NCBI GenBank assembly: GCA_950054485.1
Contig: CATLPD010000006.1
Coordinates: 1-64,000, forward strand
DNA: 64,000 bases
Direction of reading: 5' to 3'
Source of the DNA: an uncultured Alphaproteobacteria bacterium
Lineage (GTDB): Bacteria; Pseudomonadota; Alphaproteobacteria; Micavibrionales; CSBR16-224
A model generated the notes under the pieces. That model made no database searches. It was not told the DNA's origin and saw only the letters and a program-made list of their open reading frames with translations. Of this stretch, positions 29,433 to 38,737 are shown piece by piece. The translations under genes and the position numbers were made by a program. Numbering within the stretch: the first letter of the stretch is position 1; each line of letters opens with the position of its first letter.

Positions 29433-29582
29433 TTAGCCGACGCGTGGAAAGTTAGAAAGATCGTTTGGCATAGCATGAAATCTAACTTTACCAACTTTTG
29501 CCGGCATTGAACGTGTTTGTTCTGTAGCGGTTTGTTGCGCGCTTGCGGTGTTAAATCCGTCTCGTTTGTTTGTTTCTGTCAT
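29433..29582 (-). CDS. Small protein (49 aa), missing from the ORF track
   Basis: MTETNKRDGFNTASAQQTATEQTRSMPAKVGKVRFHAMPNDLSNFPRVG; RBS CGGAG; promoter TTGACATAA-N14-TACTTT at 29627-29655. Confidence 0.6.
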   Translation of the reverse strand: MTETNKRDGFNTASAQQTATEQTRSMPAKVGKVRFHAMPNDLSNFPRVG

Positions 29583-29626
29583 TTTAATCTCCGTTGTTGT
29601 AATATAAATATCAATTTACCGTATTT

Positions 29627-29655
29627 AAAGTAACACAATTTTATAATTATGTCAA
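29627..29655 (-). promoter_or_regulatory. Sigma70-like promoter for the 49-aa ORF
   Basis: Minus strand TTGACA-N17-TACTTT. Confidence 0.55.
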
Positions 29656-29743
29656 CACCATTGGTGTATTGTTTAGGTTTCATATCTTGCCTCATTTCAT
29701 CATTTGCTTTAACTTTGGAATATATTAACTGGAGAGGATTTGT

Positions 29744-31222
29744 ATGTCTGCGCCGTCAGAACTTACAGAAAAGGTGAAAGATGCTGCCGCTGCGCTGGAA
29801 GAGGCTGTTGCAGCCGAAGAAGGTAAGCAGGCTGTTGATTCGGCCGAGCCTAAAAACATCATTGAAATTGACCAAGAGCTGCAAAACCAGGCCGCTGATA
29901 TTATCCAGAACAGTGATTTTATATTCGAGTCAGCCGTTTGGGGGCAGGTATCGATCATTCTGATCATTCTGGGCCTTGCCTTTATGATTGGCCGCAGGCT
30001 CAGCGAGCGTCTTGATCAGAAAATTGCATCCCTAGATTTTAAAACGACGCGTAAAATCAGTGTCAAAGTTATACGCAGGTTGCCCAGACTGGTTGTACCG
30101 GCCGTATCGGCGACGATTTTATATCTGGTAGCCAAAGTTGTTCAATTCTATGGCATGGCGTCAAACTTGTTGATGATTGGTGCGGGGCTCAGTTTTGCCT
30201 TGCTGTGCGTGATATTTGCGGTGTCCTTTATTAAATCCAGGGTGTTGTCGCGGTGGGTCGCCAAACTTGCGGTTATTGTAACTGCGCTGCATTTATTTGG
30301 CTGGTGGGATATCAGCATGATGACGCTGCAAAATATCAAATTCGGTATCGCATCGCACCAGATCAGTATGCTGGCGGTTTTAAAGGGGCTGATGTATTTC
30401 GTGATCTTTTTATGGATTGCGCGGTTGCTGTCAGCAGTCTTTGAAAAACAGATTAAGGCGGCAGACGAATTAACGCCGTCCCTGAAAGTTTTATTCAGCA
30501 AATTGATGAAGATTTTCCTGATCTTTATCGCGGTCATGTTTGGATTAAACGCGATCGGGGTCGATCTGACATCCTTTGCCATCTTCGGTGGTGCCATCGG
30601 TGTCGGTTTGGGTTTTGGTTTGCAGAAAGTCGTATCGAACTTTATTTCGGGTATTATCCTGTTGTTGGACCGCTCGATCAAGCCCGGCGACGTCATTGCA
30701 ATCGACGGGCCGAATGGCGAGCAAACATTCGGTTGGGTGAATACATTGGGCGCGCGTTATGTTTCGATTATTCGCCGCGATGGTAAGGAACATTTGATCC
30801 CGAACGAAATCATGATTACCGAGCGCGTTGAAAACTGGTCATTCAGTAACAACGATATTCGTATCAGTATTCCGATCGGTGTGTCCTATCACTCCGATTT
30901 GAATAAAGCGCGCGAGCTTTGCATCGAAGCCGTTAATGAAGAGCCCCGCGTCAAAGAATTCCCAAAGCCTCTGTGTCATGTAACGGGCTTTGGTGATAAC
31001 AGCGTCGATCTTGAAATCCGTGGCTGGATTAATGACCCGGTAAACGGTATTGCAAATGTCATCAGTGAAATTCTGGTGCGCGTCTGGGAAAAATTTCATG
31101 AACACGATATTGAAATTCCATTCCCGCAGCGCGATCTGCATTTGCGATCTGTGGATGAAGAGCTTCTCAAGAAAATGGGCTTTGTGAAGGCGGCGTCTAA
31201 AGCGAGCCCGAAATCTGAATAA
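29744..31222 (+). CDS. MscS-family mechanosensitive ion channel
   Basis: FAIFGGAIGVGLGFGLQKVVSNFISGIILLLDRSIKPGDVIAIDG...VNTLGARYVSIIRRDGKEHLIPNE. Confidence 0.93.
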   Translation: MSAPSELTEKVKDAAAALEEAVAAEEGKQAVDSAEPKNIIEIDQELQNQAADIIQNSDFIFESAVWGQVSIILIILGLAFMIGRRLSERLDQKIASLDFKTTRKISVKVIRRLPRLVVPAVSATILYLVAKVVQFYGMASNLLMIGAGLSFALLCVIFAVSFIKSRVLSRWVAKLAVIVTALHLFGWWDISMMTLQNIKFGIASHQISMLAVLKGLMYFVIFLWIARLLSAVFEKQIKAADELTPSLKVLFSKLMKIFLIFIAVMFGLNAIGVDLTSFAIFGGAIGVGLGFGLQKVVSNFISGIILLLDRSIKPGDVIAIDGPNGEQTFGWVNTLGARYVSIIRRDGKEHLIPNEIMITERVENWSFSNNDIRISIPIGVSYHSDLNKARELCIEAVNEEPRVKEFPKPLCHVTGFGDNSVDLEIRGWINDPVNGIANVISEILVRVWEKFHEHDIEIPFPQRDLHLRSVDEELLKKMGFVKAASKASPKSE

Positions 31223-31343
31223 ATTTGTAGATCACAGCGATCAGCAAGGTAAATATCACAAGGGATTGAAAGATAACGAAAACCAGTAATGCATGAAAGC
31301 GTCGCTGTTTTTTAATCTCTTCTTTTGTAGGTGTTTTTGTCAT
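31197..31343 (-). CDS. Small single-TM protein (about 48 aa; internal start within the track ORF)
   Basis: MTKTPTKEEIKKQRRFHALLVFVIFQSLVIFTLLIAVIYKFIQISGSL; overlaps the mscS-like 3' end. Confidence 0.45.
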   Translation of the reverse strand: MTKTPTKEEIKKQRRFHALLVFVIFQSLVIFTLLIAVIYKFIQISGSL

Positions 31344-31421
31344 AGGGGGCACCATATAAAAATTCTTTATCATTGACAATAAAATTATCTTTTCATAACT
31401 TTCGTGTCTGGAGAAAGCACT

Positions 31422-32414
31422 ATGCAACACATCGATGTCATCATATCCGAAGCCGGACATTTACAACGCCTAGATAAGGCACTGGCACTGGAATTGCCCG
31501 AATATTCACGCGCGCGACTTCAGGAATTGATTCAGGCGGAAAACGTTCTTTTTAAGGGGCAGGCGATTACCAGCGCCAAAACAAAAGTTCAGTTAGGTCA
31601 AAAATATGTTGTGATGGTGCCGCCGCCTGTCGAGGCTGACCCGGAAGCGGAAGACATTCCGCTGAACATTGTTTATGAAGACGAAGACTTGATGGTCATT
31701 AACAAGGAGCCTGACATTGTTGTACACCCTGCAGCGGGGCATGCTAAAGGAACCATGGTTAATGCATTGTTGCACCATTGCGGGGATGAATTGTCGGGCA
31801 TTGGCGGGGTAAAACGTCCCGGAATCGTTCACCGTCTGGATAAGGAAACATCCGGCTTGATGGTTGTGGCAAAGCACGATCAGGCGCATAAACATCTGAG
31901 CGCGCAATTGAAAGACCGTAGCCTCAGCCGTGTCTATCAAGCCTTTGTCTGGGGCGTGCCGAGCCCGCGATCAGGTGAAATTGAAACCCAGTTGGGGCGC
32001 GATTCCCGCGACCGTAAAAAACGTGCTGTTGTGTACTCGGGTGGAAAAGATGCGGTTACGGAATATAGCATTTTAAAACAATACGGGACATTGGCATCAC
32101 TGGTTGAATGTCGCCTGCAAACAGGGCGAACCCACCAGATCCGCGTACATATGGCACATATTAACCATTGGCTGATCGGGGATCCGGCATACGGACGACC
32201 ATATCTGGAAAAGTTTTTACGTGGCCGTATTCGTTTAACCAAGGAAATTGCGGAAGAGTTGAAAAAATTTCCCCGCCAGGCCCTGCATGCGGCTGAAATA
32301 GGCTTTATACATCCAAAAACCGAAGAGTTTATGTCTTTTTCTGCACCGCTACCGGATGATATGGCAGCATTACAACGCTTGCTGTTATCCATGAATGCCT
32401 CTAAAATTAAATAA
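31422..32414 (+). CDS. rluD: Ribosomal large subunit pseudouridine synthase D (RluA family)
   Basis: GIVHRLDKETSGLMVVAK; LQTGRTHQIRVHMAHINHWLIGDPAYG; ATG 31422. Confidence 0.93.
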   Translation: MQHIDVIISEAGHLQRLDKALALELPEYSRARLQELIQAENVLFKGQAITSAKTKVQLGQKYVVMVPPPVEADPEAEDIPLNIVYEDEDLMVINKEPDIVVHPAAGHAKGTMVNALLHHCGDELSGIGGVKRPGIVHRLDKETSGLMVVAKHDQAHKHLSAQLKDRSLSRVYQAFVWGVPSPRSGEIETQLGRDSRDRKKRAVVYSGGKDAVTEYSILKQYGTLASLVECRLQTGRTHQIRVHMAHINHWLIGDPAYGRPYLEKFLRGRIRLTKEIAEELKKFPRQALHAAEIGFIHPKTEEFMSFSAPLPDDMAALQRLLLSMNASKIK

Positions 32415-32433
32415 GGATAAAAAGGGCTGAAAT

Positions 32434-33021
32434 ATGAACGAAGAAATCAAAAACCCAGGTGTTGTAAAGCTGCATGAAATTGACCCGGGCCTGCGCAAGG
32501 TCCGTGTTGCAATCGGATGGGATGCACCTGAAAAAACAAGCGGCTATGATCTTGATCTTGATGCCAGTCTTTTCATTTTAAACCGTGAAAATGCTGTGCG
32601 CTTTGACGAAGATTTTATCTTTTACAACAATCTGTCTTCGGATAACGGGGCTGTAGTTCACGGTGGAGATGATAGAAACGGACGTAGTGATGGGGATGAC
32701 GAAATCATTGAAATTGATCTTGACAATCTGCCTTATGATATCGATAGGCTGGTCTTTGTTATATCAATCCATAATGCCCGCGACCGTATGCAAAGTTTTA
32801 AAGACGTAAATTCAGATTATATTCGCCTGATCAATGCGGAAACAGGTACTGAGATTTCACGTTTTGATATGGTCTGTGATACATCGGACAATATCGCCTA
32901 TGAATTGGCTGCCTTGTTGCGTAAGCCAGATGGTTGGGAATTCGAACGTCTTCAAAAGCCGCACGCCGAAGGGCTGTATGGCATAGCCCGTGATTATGGT
33001 GTTCATGTCGCCGAAAATTAA
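32434..33021 (+). CDS. TerD-family protein
   Basis: VRVAIGWDAPEKTSGYDLDLDASLFIL...DNLSSDNGAVVHGGDDRNG-type Ca-binding motif, ARDRMQSFKDVNSDYIRLINAETGTEI. Confidence 0.9.
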   Translation: MNEEIKNPGVVKLHEIDPGLRKVRVAIGWDAPEKTSGYDLDLDASLFILNRENAVRFDEDFIFYNNLSSDNGAVVHGGDDRNGRSDGDDEIIEIDLDNLPYDIDRLVFVISIHNARDRMQSFKDVNSDYIRLINAETGTEISRFDMVCDTSDNIAYELAALLRKPDGWEFERLQKPHAEGLYGIARDYGVHVAEN

Positions 33022-33116
33022 CAACATAATTACGTAAAAATCTATTGACATATTAAGATTCTTTCTTTAATTTATCATTCAGCTTATGAAAATAAAAAAG
33101 TTGTAAAGGGTCAAAA

Positions 33117-34625
33117 ATGTCAAAAAATATTAGAGCCGCATTCAAAGAAACCACCGAAGAAGTCCTGACGCAAGATGCAAAAACCTTTGTGAAATCAGGG
33201 CGTTTGACCAAAGAAGAAATTCTGTCGAATGTTTGGAGCAGCGCTGATGAAGGGGCACGTTTTCTGGCGGCAGCGCGTGACAAGGCCTATGCGTTGAATG
33301 ACCACAACATCGTGAAAATGGATAAATTCAAAAAGCGTACAAAATATGCCTTGTGCGGTGAAACGATGTTGATGACATTCTTCACAACCCGCGCCTTTAT
33401 GCAGTTTTGGGGTATTGATGATATGGAAGGCCAGGATTTGTATCTTGGCGTTGCAGGTACAACGGCTCTTAGCTTAGGTGTCTCCGCTGGACGCGTCTAT
33501 GCCCAATACCAACTTATGGAAGCAGCGTTCGATCAGCTTGAAAAGGGTAATAAAGGAACGGGAATCGGTTTTATTGTCGGTGGTTTGTCATTGGCGGCTA
33601 TGCATTCATTCTTTATCGCTTTTCAAGCGGCAGAAGAAGCATTGATCACCGAGCTTGAACAAATTAACGAAGAGATTTCTGAAATCCAAGAGGCTCAGGC
33701 TGAAGCCGTTGAACGTCAGGTAGAATACCGCGATGCCATGTCAGTTGACAACGATCCGCAGGTTCGTGCCTTGACACAAGAGCTAACGGCATTGCGTGCA
33801 GAACAAGGTGCCTTGATAGCATCAGACGGTCCGTTGCTTGACGGTTCACCCGATAACGACCGCGCAGCACAAGCGCGCCTGGATGCTATTGAAAGTGAAA
33901 TCGAGACACGCGAAAGCCGCTTGGAACAGCTGCGTGCAAATGCCACTCCGGTTACGATTGATGTCGGATCCATCACGGCGGAAGATATGCGCAAGTTAGA
34001 GATGCTAAATGATCGTGCCGAAGAGCTGACCGAGGCACTGAATGATTCAAAATGGCCGATTTTTGAATCGCCGAAAACATTCTTTGAAACAATGAGCATT
34101 GGTGCGGCGCTTTCTGTTTTGAACGGTGCGGCCGGTTATTTCGAACATCAGCGCAAAGAACTTGAAGAAATGCCGCACGCAACACCTGAAAATACAATGA
34201 ACCCGCTGCGCAACCGTCAACATGCCAGTAAAACCCCAAGCTTTATGGGTTGTAACATCGTTGACATGTCTGCGGAGGATTGCCTGAAGAATTTTGAAAT
34301 TATCCAGCGCGCCCTGGATGATGTGACAAACCCTGAAACGGTACGTGCAAGCCTGAAGGAAAACGTTGCCCATCAGGTAAACAATTACCGCAAGGCCTTG
34401 AATGTTGCCTTGGAACAATCGTTGATATCCGAAGGCGTCTACCGTAGTCGCCTTGGCAAGTTGGAAAAAGTTGCAGATCAGGCTCATATGGAACTGGATT
34501 CAAAGCAGGCCATACAGCGTATTAACAAGTTGTTCTCAGTCGAGGCCAGTTTTGCCGGCGAAGCATCGCTGTCAAAATTTGAAGTCAAAAGAACACGTGC
34601 ACAGGCCGGCGGTCTGAAAAAATAA
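33117..34625 (+). CDS. Hypothetical membrane/coiled-coil protein (502 aa)
   Basis: TM segments (TFFTTRAFMQFWG; GIGFIVGGLSLAAMHSFFIAF), long Glu-rich coiled-coil; promoter TTGACA-N17-TAATTT at 33044. Confidence 0.62.
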   Translation: MSKNIRAAFKETTEEVLTQDAKTFVKSGRLTKEEILSNVWSSADEGARFLAAARDKAYALNDHNIVKMDKFKKRTKYALCGETMLMTFFTTRAFMQFWGIDDMEGQDLYLGVAGTTALSLGVSAGRVYAQYQLMEAAFDQLEKGNKGTGIGFIVGGLSLAAMHSFFIAFQAAEEALITELEQINEEISEIQEAQAEAVERQVEYRDAMSVDNDPQVRALTQELTALRAEQGALIASDGPLLDGSPDNDRAAQARLDAIESEIETRESRLEQLRANATPVTIDVGSITAEDMRKLEMLNDRAEELTEALNDSKWPIFESPKTFFETMSIGAALSVLNGAAGYFEHQRKELEEMPHATPENTMNPLRNRQHASKTPSFMGCNIVDMSAEDCLKNFEIIQRALDDVTNPETVRASLKENVAHQVNNYRKALNVALEQSLISEGVYRSRLGKLEKVADQAHMELDSKQAIQRINKLFSVEASFAGEASLSKFEVKRTRAQAGGLKK

Positions 34626-34640
34626 GAAAATGTGTAAAGG

Positions 34641-36254
34641 ATGCAGATATCAAACGCCCTAAAATCTTTCGGTGACAGGTTTCGTCAGGATATTCAGACG
34701 ATAAAATCCTATATCCAAAATGAAGTGCGTCCATATCTGACAGATAAAAATCACCGCCAGACTGTAAAAACCGCAAAAGCCGCCAGAAAAAAAGCGCAGC
34801 GCTTTCAACATCGCACGAATATTGCACAGCAAAAACATTTCATAAAATCTGTTAACCGCTCGGATAAACACGATTTTACAATCAGAACCTATGGCACATT
34901 CAAAAGATATCGCAGGGCGCATGCGTTTTATGCGAGCCCCGTGTCAAAAATGTGGCGGGCGCTTTCACGTCAGCCTTTTTATGTCCGTATCCCCGTAATT
35001 ATAAGCGCTTTTGCGGGTGCTAAAATGCTGTCATTGGCAGCAATTCCCTTTGTATTTATCGGCATGTATGGCCTGAATATCGGTAACCGTTTGGCAACAG
35101 GCAGCCTTGCAAAATCAGCACGGGATCTACGTAAAGACGGATTGGATGCGCCTTATCATTTTTATGCGCAGGATGAAAAACTTTTACACCCCATGGCACG
35201 CACACGGGGACAGTCTGTTGAGATAAAAAAAGATATCACGATGGAAACCCCGGTACAAAACGCAGCCCGCCCGATGTGGTTGGTGCAGGGGTTCGATTTT
35301 GAACAAAACCGCAAAGATGGCTTGAAAACGGTACATGCTGCTACTTACGAAGCTTTGATGTTTGGGAAAACGGATCAACTGTCACTGACTGAAGATGTGT
35401 TGGCGGACGCGGCAGACAGTCTCATCAAAATTCTGTTCCCGGAAAAAACAGAGGAACAAAAAACTGATATGCTTAAGGGCTGGAACAGCGAGCAGCGTTA
35501 TGTTTTGTTCTCGGACAAAACACATGAATTCAAATCGATGTTCAGCCGCGTTGCGGAAAAAGACCAATTGTCTAAAGCATCCCTACGCGATGCGATTGTT
35601 TTTGCGATTGCCCCGTTTTGCAAGGAAAAGGCAAATTCAAAAACAGGCCTGTCGCTGTTAACGGGTAAAATCACAGTTCAGGATTTAAATGCGCTGGTTA
35701 AATTGCGCGCAAGCGGCAGGCGTATTTCTAAAGCTGATGCGGCTGAAATTACACAGCGTTTGTATGATAGACGATTTGAGGATATGTCTTTTCAGAATAT
35801 CGTGAAAACCGTTGTCGAATTTGATGATAAAGAAAAACAGCTTTTTGATATGATCTGGAAAGAGGGGCAATACCGCCGCATTTTCAATTTTGATCAGATT
35901 TGCGACATCATTGAAAATTATAATGGCTGGGGGCAGACAGCCCTGCAAATCGCCGGCAACGATTACGCTCGTGATATGACGGGCGAGATCATTTCCGAAT
36001 TGATAGAGCCCGCGAATGAAGGCTGGGCAATGGATTACCTTGATTTATTGACAGATCGCCCGCGGGCATCACAGGCAATGCAAAGCCTGTTAGGCAAGGG
36101 ACGACATACAGCTATCCGTGATATTGTGAAGTCTCAGGGGCTTGCATCCGAATTTGCGCTTTGCCAGATGGCGGGCACAGAAAATCCGGCACGGGATGTT
36201 GCTGTGACATCATCATGCCCGACTGCAAAACGTCTTGCGGAAATGCGTATCTAG
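34641..36254 (+). CDS. Hypothetical membrane-anchored protein (537 aa)
   Basis: Basic N-terminus, TM stretch VRIPVIISAFAGAKMLSLAAIPFVFIGMYGL; 15 bp after previous gene. Confidence 0.6.
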   Translation: MQISNALKSFGDRFRQDIQTIKSYIQNEVRPYLTDKNHRQTVKTAKAARKKAQRFQHRTNIAQQKHFIKSVNRSDKHDFTIRTYGTFKRYRRAHAFYASPVSKMWRALSRQPFYVRIPVIISAFAGAKMLSLAAIPFVFIGMYGLNIGNRLATGSLAKSARDLRKDGLDAPYHFYAQDEKLLHPMARTRGQSVEIKKDITMETPVQNAARPMWLVQGFDFEQNRKDGLKTVHAATYEALMFGKTDQLSLTEDVLADAADSLIKILFPEKTEEQKTDMLKGWNSEQRYVLFSDKTHEFKSMFSRVAEKDQLSKASLRDAIVFAIAPFCKEKANSKTGLSLLTGKITVQDLNALVKLRASGRRISKADAAEITQRLYDRRFEDMSFQNIVKTVVEFDDKEKQLFDMIWKEGQYRRIFNFDQICDIIENYNGWGQTALQIAGNDYARDMTGEIISELIEPANEGWAMDYLDLLTDRPRASQAMQSLLGKGRHTAIRDIVKSQGLASEFALCQMAGTENPARDVAVTSSCPTAKRLAEMRI

Positions 36255-37658
36255 TTACTTCTTGGGTTTCTTCGGGGCTGTACCATAACGGTTTTTAATC
36301 ACATCATAGGCAGCGCGCATGCCAATCGCGTCACCACCCATTGGACGTCCGGGGCGGTTTTCTGCGCGCCATGCCCATGTATCAATGTGAACCCACTTTT
36401 TTGAATCATCGATAAATTTCTTCAAAAACAGCGCTGCTGTAATCGCGCCGCCCTGACCACCACCTGTATGGCAGATATCGGCGATATTATTGCCACGCAT
36501 TCTGGCATACAGATCGTTCAGCAATGGTAGTTGCCACAGCGGATCCTGCAGGCTTTGTCCGGCTTTTTCGAATTCATCCGCCAGATCGTCATTGTCTGTG
36601 AATAGCGGTGGAACATCAGGCCCCAATGCAACACGCGCCGCACCAGTCAGTGTTGCAAAGTCAATAATCAGATCAGGTTTATCTTTTGCGGCCTCTGCTA
36701 AGGCATCAGCCAAAATCAATCGCCCTTCAGCATCGGTATTTTCGATTTCAACTGTTAACCCCTTGCGACTGGGGTATACATCGCCGGGGCGCATGGCGCG
36801 GCCGTTTATAGAATTTTCAACCGCCGGAATTAAAACACGTAACTGCACGTTCAAATCATTTTCCATGATCATGCGCGCAAGGCCCAGAACGTGGGCGGCG
36901 CCGCCCATATCTTTTTTCATGATGCCCATTGATCCGCCGGGCTTAATGTTGTTTCCGCCCGTATCAAATACGACCCCTTTACCGACCAATGTCACCTTTG
37001 GCGCGTCTTTCGGTCCCCAGCTGAAATCAATCAGACGCGGGGCGCGGTCAGACCCTTTGCCGACGGCGTGTACCAATGGATAATTTTTTTTCAAAAGCTC
37101 TTCGCCGACAATGTCTGTCTTGCATTTGCCATTGAATTCTTTGGCAAGTGTTTGGGCGGCCTTTGACAGCTCCTCCGGCCCCAGATCATTGGCGGGTGTG
37201 TTCACAAGGTCACGGACCAAGGTTACGGCGCTGATTGTGCTCTCAACCAGTTTCGCGTCAGCCTTTGGCGGCATAACCAGTTTGTTCGGTTTTTCATTTT
37301 TCTTTTCGAAATAGGCATCAAAGCGATATTGTCCAAGTGCCCAGCCGATTGCGGCCTGTGTCGCATCGTGCTCGTTCAGCGGCGCATCAATGAAATAGGC
37401 GCGGGCGGGAAGGTCTTTTGAAATTTGTGCATAGCTGTATAGCTTGTCTGCTTTATCAATTCCAACTAGAACGCGCGTGGGGTAGCCGTCTTTGTCAAAT
37501 AGCTGCAAAACGCTTTGTGGTGCACCTTTAAAACGGTTGGCTTTGACATAGGCGCGTGTACGCTCGTCCTGCTCTTCCAGCCATAATTTCAGCTTTTTCG
37601 GGGTGATTGGCGTAACGGGTACGGCCTCGTTTGATTTCTTAGTGAAAAATTCGCTCAT
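36255..37658 (-). CDS. Leucyl aminopeptidase family (M17)
   Basis: GKGVVFDTGGNNIKPGGSMGIMKKDMGGAAHVLG; NTDAEGRLILADALAEA; start ATG 37658 preferred. Confidence 0.93.
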   Translation of the reverse strand: MSEFFTKKSNEAVPVTPITPKKLKLWLEEQDERTRAYVKANRFKGAPQSVLQLFDKDGYPTRVLVGIDKADKLYSYAQISKDLPARAYFIDAPLNEHDATQAAIGWALGQYRFDAYFEKKNEKPNKLVMPPKADAKLVESTISAVTLVRDLVNTPANDLGPEELSKAAQTLAKEFNGKCKTDIVGEELLKKNYPLVHAVGKGSDRAPRLIDFSWGPKDAPKVTLVGKGVVFDTGGNNIKPGGSMGIMKKDMGGAAHVLGLARMIMENDLNVQLRVLIPAVENSINGRAMRPGDVYPSRKGLTVEIENTDAEGRLILADALAEAAKDKPDLIIDFATLTGAARVALGPDVPPLFTDNDDLADEFEKAGQSLQDPLWQLPLLNDLYARMRGNNIADICHTGGGQGGAITAALFLKKFIDDSKKWVHIDTWAWRAENRPGRPMGGDAIGMRAAYDVIKNRYGTAPKKPKK

Positions 37659-37732
37659 GTTTTCAGGACTCCCCAAATGATTTTCATGTGTTAAGATGGC
37701 TTTTAATGTAATTCACAGGCGGTAAAATTTCA

Positions 37733-38296
37733 ATGCAAAACACAATCATATATCTGATCGGGCACGCCGGAACGGGCAAATACACCATTGCCAAGGAGCT
37801 GTGTAAACATATTGACGCCAAACTGGTCGATAACCATTACATCAATAATCCTGTGTTTAATTTGCTTGAAATGACAGATGAAGAATTGCCGGAAAAGGTC
37901 TGGGATCTGACTGACCGCGTCAAAAGCATTATTTTTGAAACAATCGCAGAGCTCTCCCCCAAACATTACAATTTTATCATGACAAATGTTTTGTATGAAG
38001 ATGAGGCACGCGATCATAAGAATTTTTATAAATTGATGGAATTGGCAGAAGACCGCAGTTCTACATTTGTGCCGGTCCTTTTGGATATTTCGGAAGAGGC
38101 TTTGGTCAAACGCAGAACGGATAAAGGGCGCAAAGAACGGCTGAAGGATACCTCTGCCGAAAACGCCCGTCGTGAATATGCGGAGAAGGAAATTCTTGCT
38201 TTTGAACACGATAATCGGTTTGATATTGATGTCAGTGATATCCCGCCAGATGAAACCGCGGCAAAAATTCTGGAACATATTCAAAAAAACTGTTGA
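37733..38296 (+). CDS. Shikimate kinase-like P-loop nucleotide kinase
   Basis: [19 protein letters not shown] Walker A. Confidence 0.7.
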   Translation: MQNTIIYLIGHAGTGKYTIAKELCKHIDAKLVDNHYINNPVFNLLEMTDEELPEKVWDLTDRVKSIIFETIAELSPKHYNFIMTNVLYEDEARDHKNFYKLMELAEDRSSTFVPVLLDISEEALVKRRTDKGRKERLKDTSAENARREYAEKEILAFEHDNRFDIDVSDIPPDETAAKILEHIQKNC

Positions 38297-38366
38297 CAGA
38301 ATGGGGCATTTTCCAATATTGTCCCTAAGATATTTGGATTCTTTTAGGACAAGTAAGGATAAAATC

Positions 38367-38666
38367 ATGTCTAGAAAATGTGAACTGACAGGTAAAGCCG
38401 TAATGAGCGGTAACAACGTATCACACGCGAACAACAGAACACGTCGTCGTTTTCTGCCGAATTTGCAGCCAATTTCGTTTTGGAGTGATGCTCTGGAGCG
38501 CCGCGTATCTGTAAAGGCGTCAACAGCCGGTATCCGCACAGTTGATAAAGTCGGCGGCATTGATAAATTCGTCATGAGCAAGGCAAAAACAAAATTGAGC
38601 CCTGTTTTGGCTAAACTTCGCAAATCTATTGAAAAAGCCGAGAAATCAAAAGCGGCTTCTAAATAA
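38367..38666 (+). CDS. rpmB: 50S ribosomal protein L28
   Basis: [68 protein letters not shown]; the track ORF start at 38172 is too early. Confidence 0.95.
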   Translation: MSRKCELTGKAVMSGNNVSHANNRTRRRFLPNLQPISFWSDALERRVSVKASTAGIRTVDKVGGIDKFVMSKAKTKLSPVLAKLRKSIEKAEKSKAASK

Positions 38667-38689
38667 GAATTTTGCAATGATATTTTGAT

Positions 38690-38722
38690 CGCCCGCCTCA
38701 GACCCTCCTGGCGGGCGTTTTT
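38690..38722 (+). terminator. rpmB terminator
   Basis: CGCCCGCC-tcagaccctcct-GGCGGGCG-TTTTT. Confidence 0.9.
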
Positions 38723-38737
38723 ATTTAAGGACTGTAA

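Noticed and set aside
30148-30696. 182-aa minus-strand ORF
   Set aside because: Antisense to the conserved MscS-family core domain.
32434-33021. Tellurite-resistance operon
   Set aside because: Only a single TerD-family gene is present; no terZABC or terE neighbours, so a resistance phenotype cannot be claimed.
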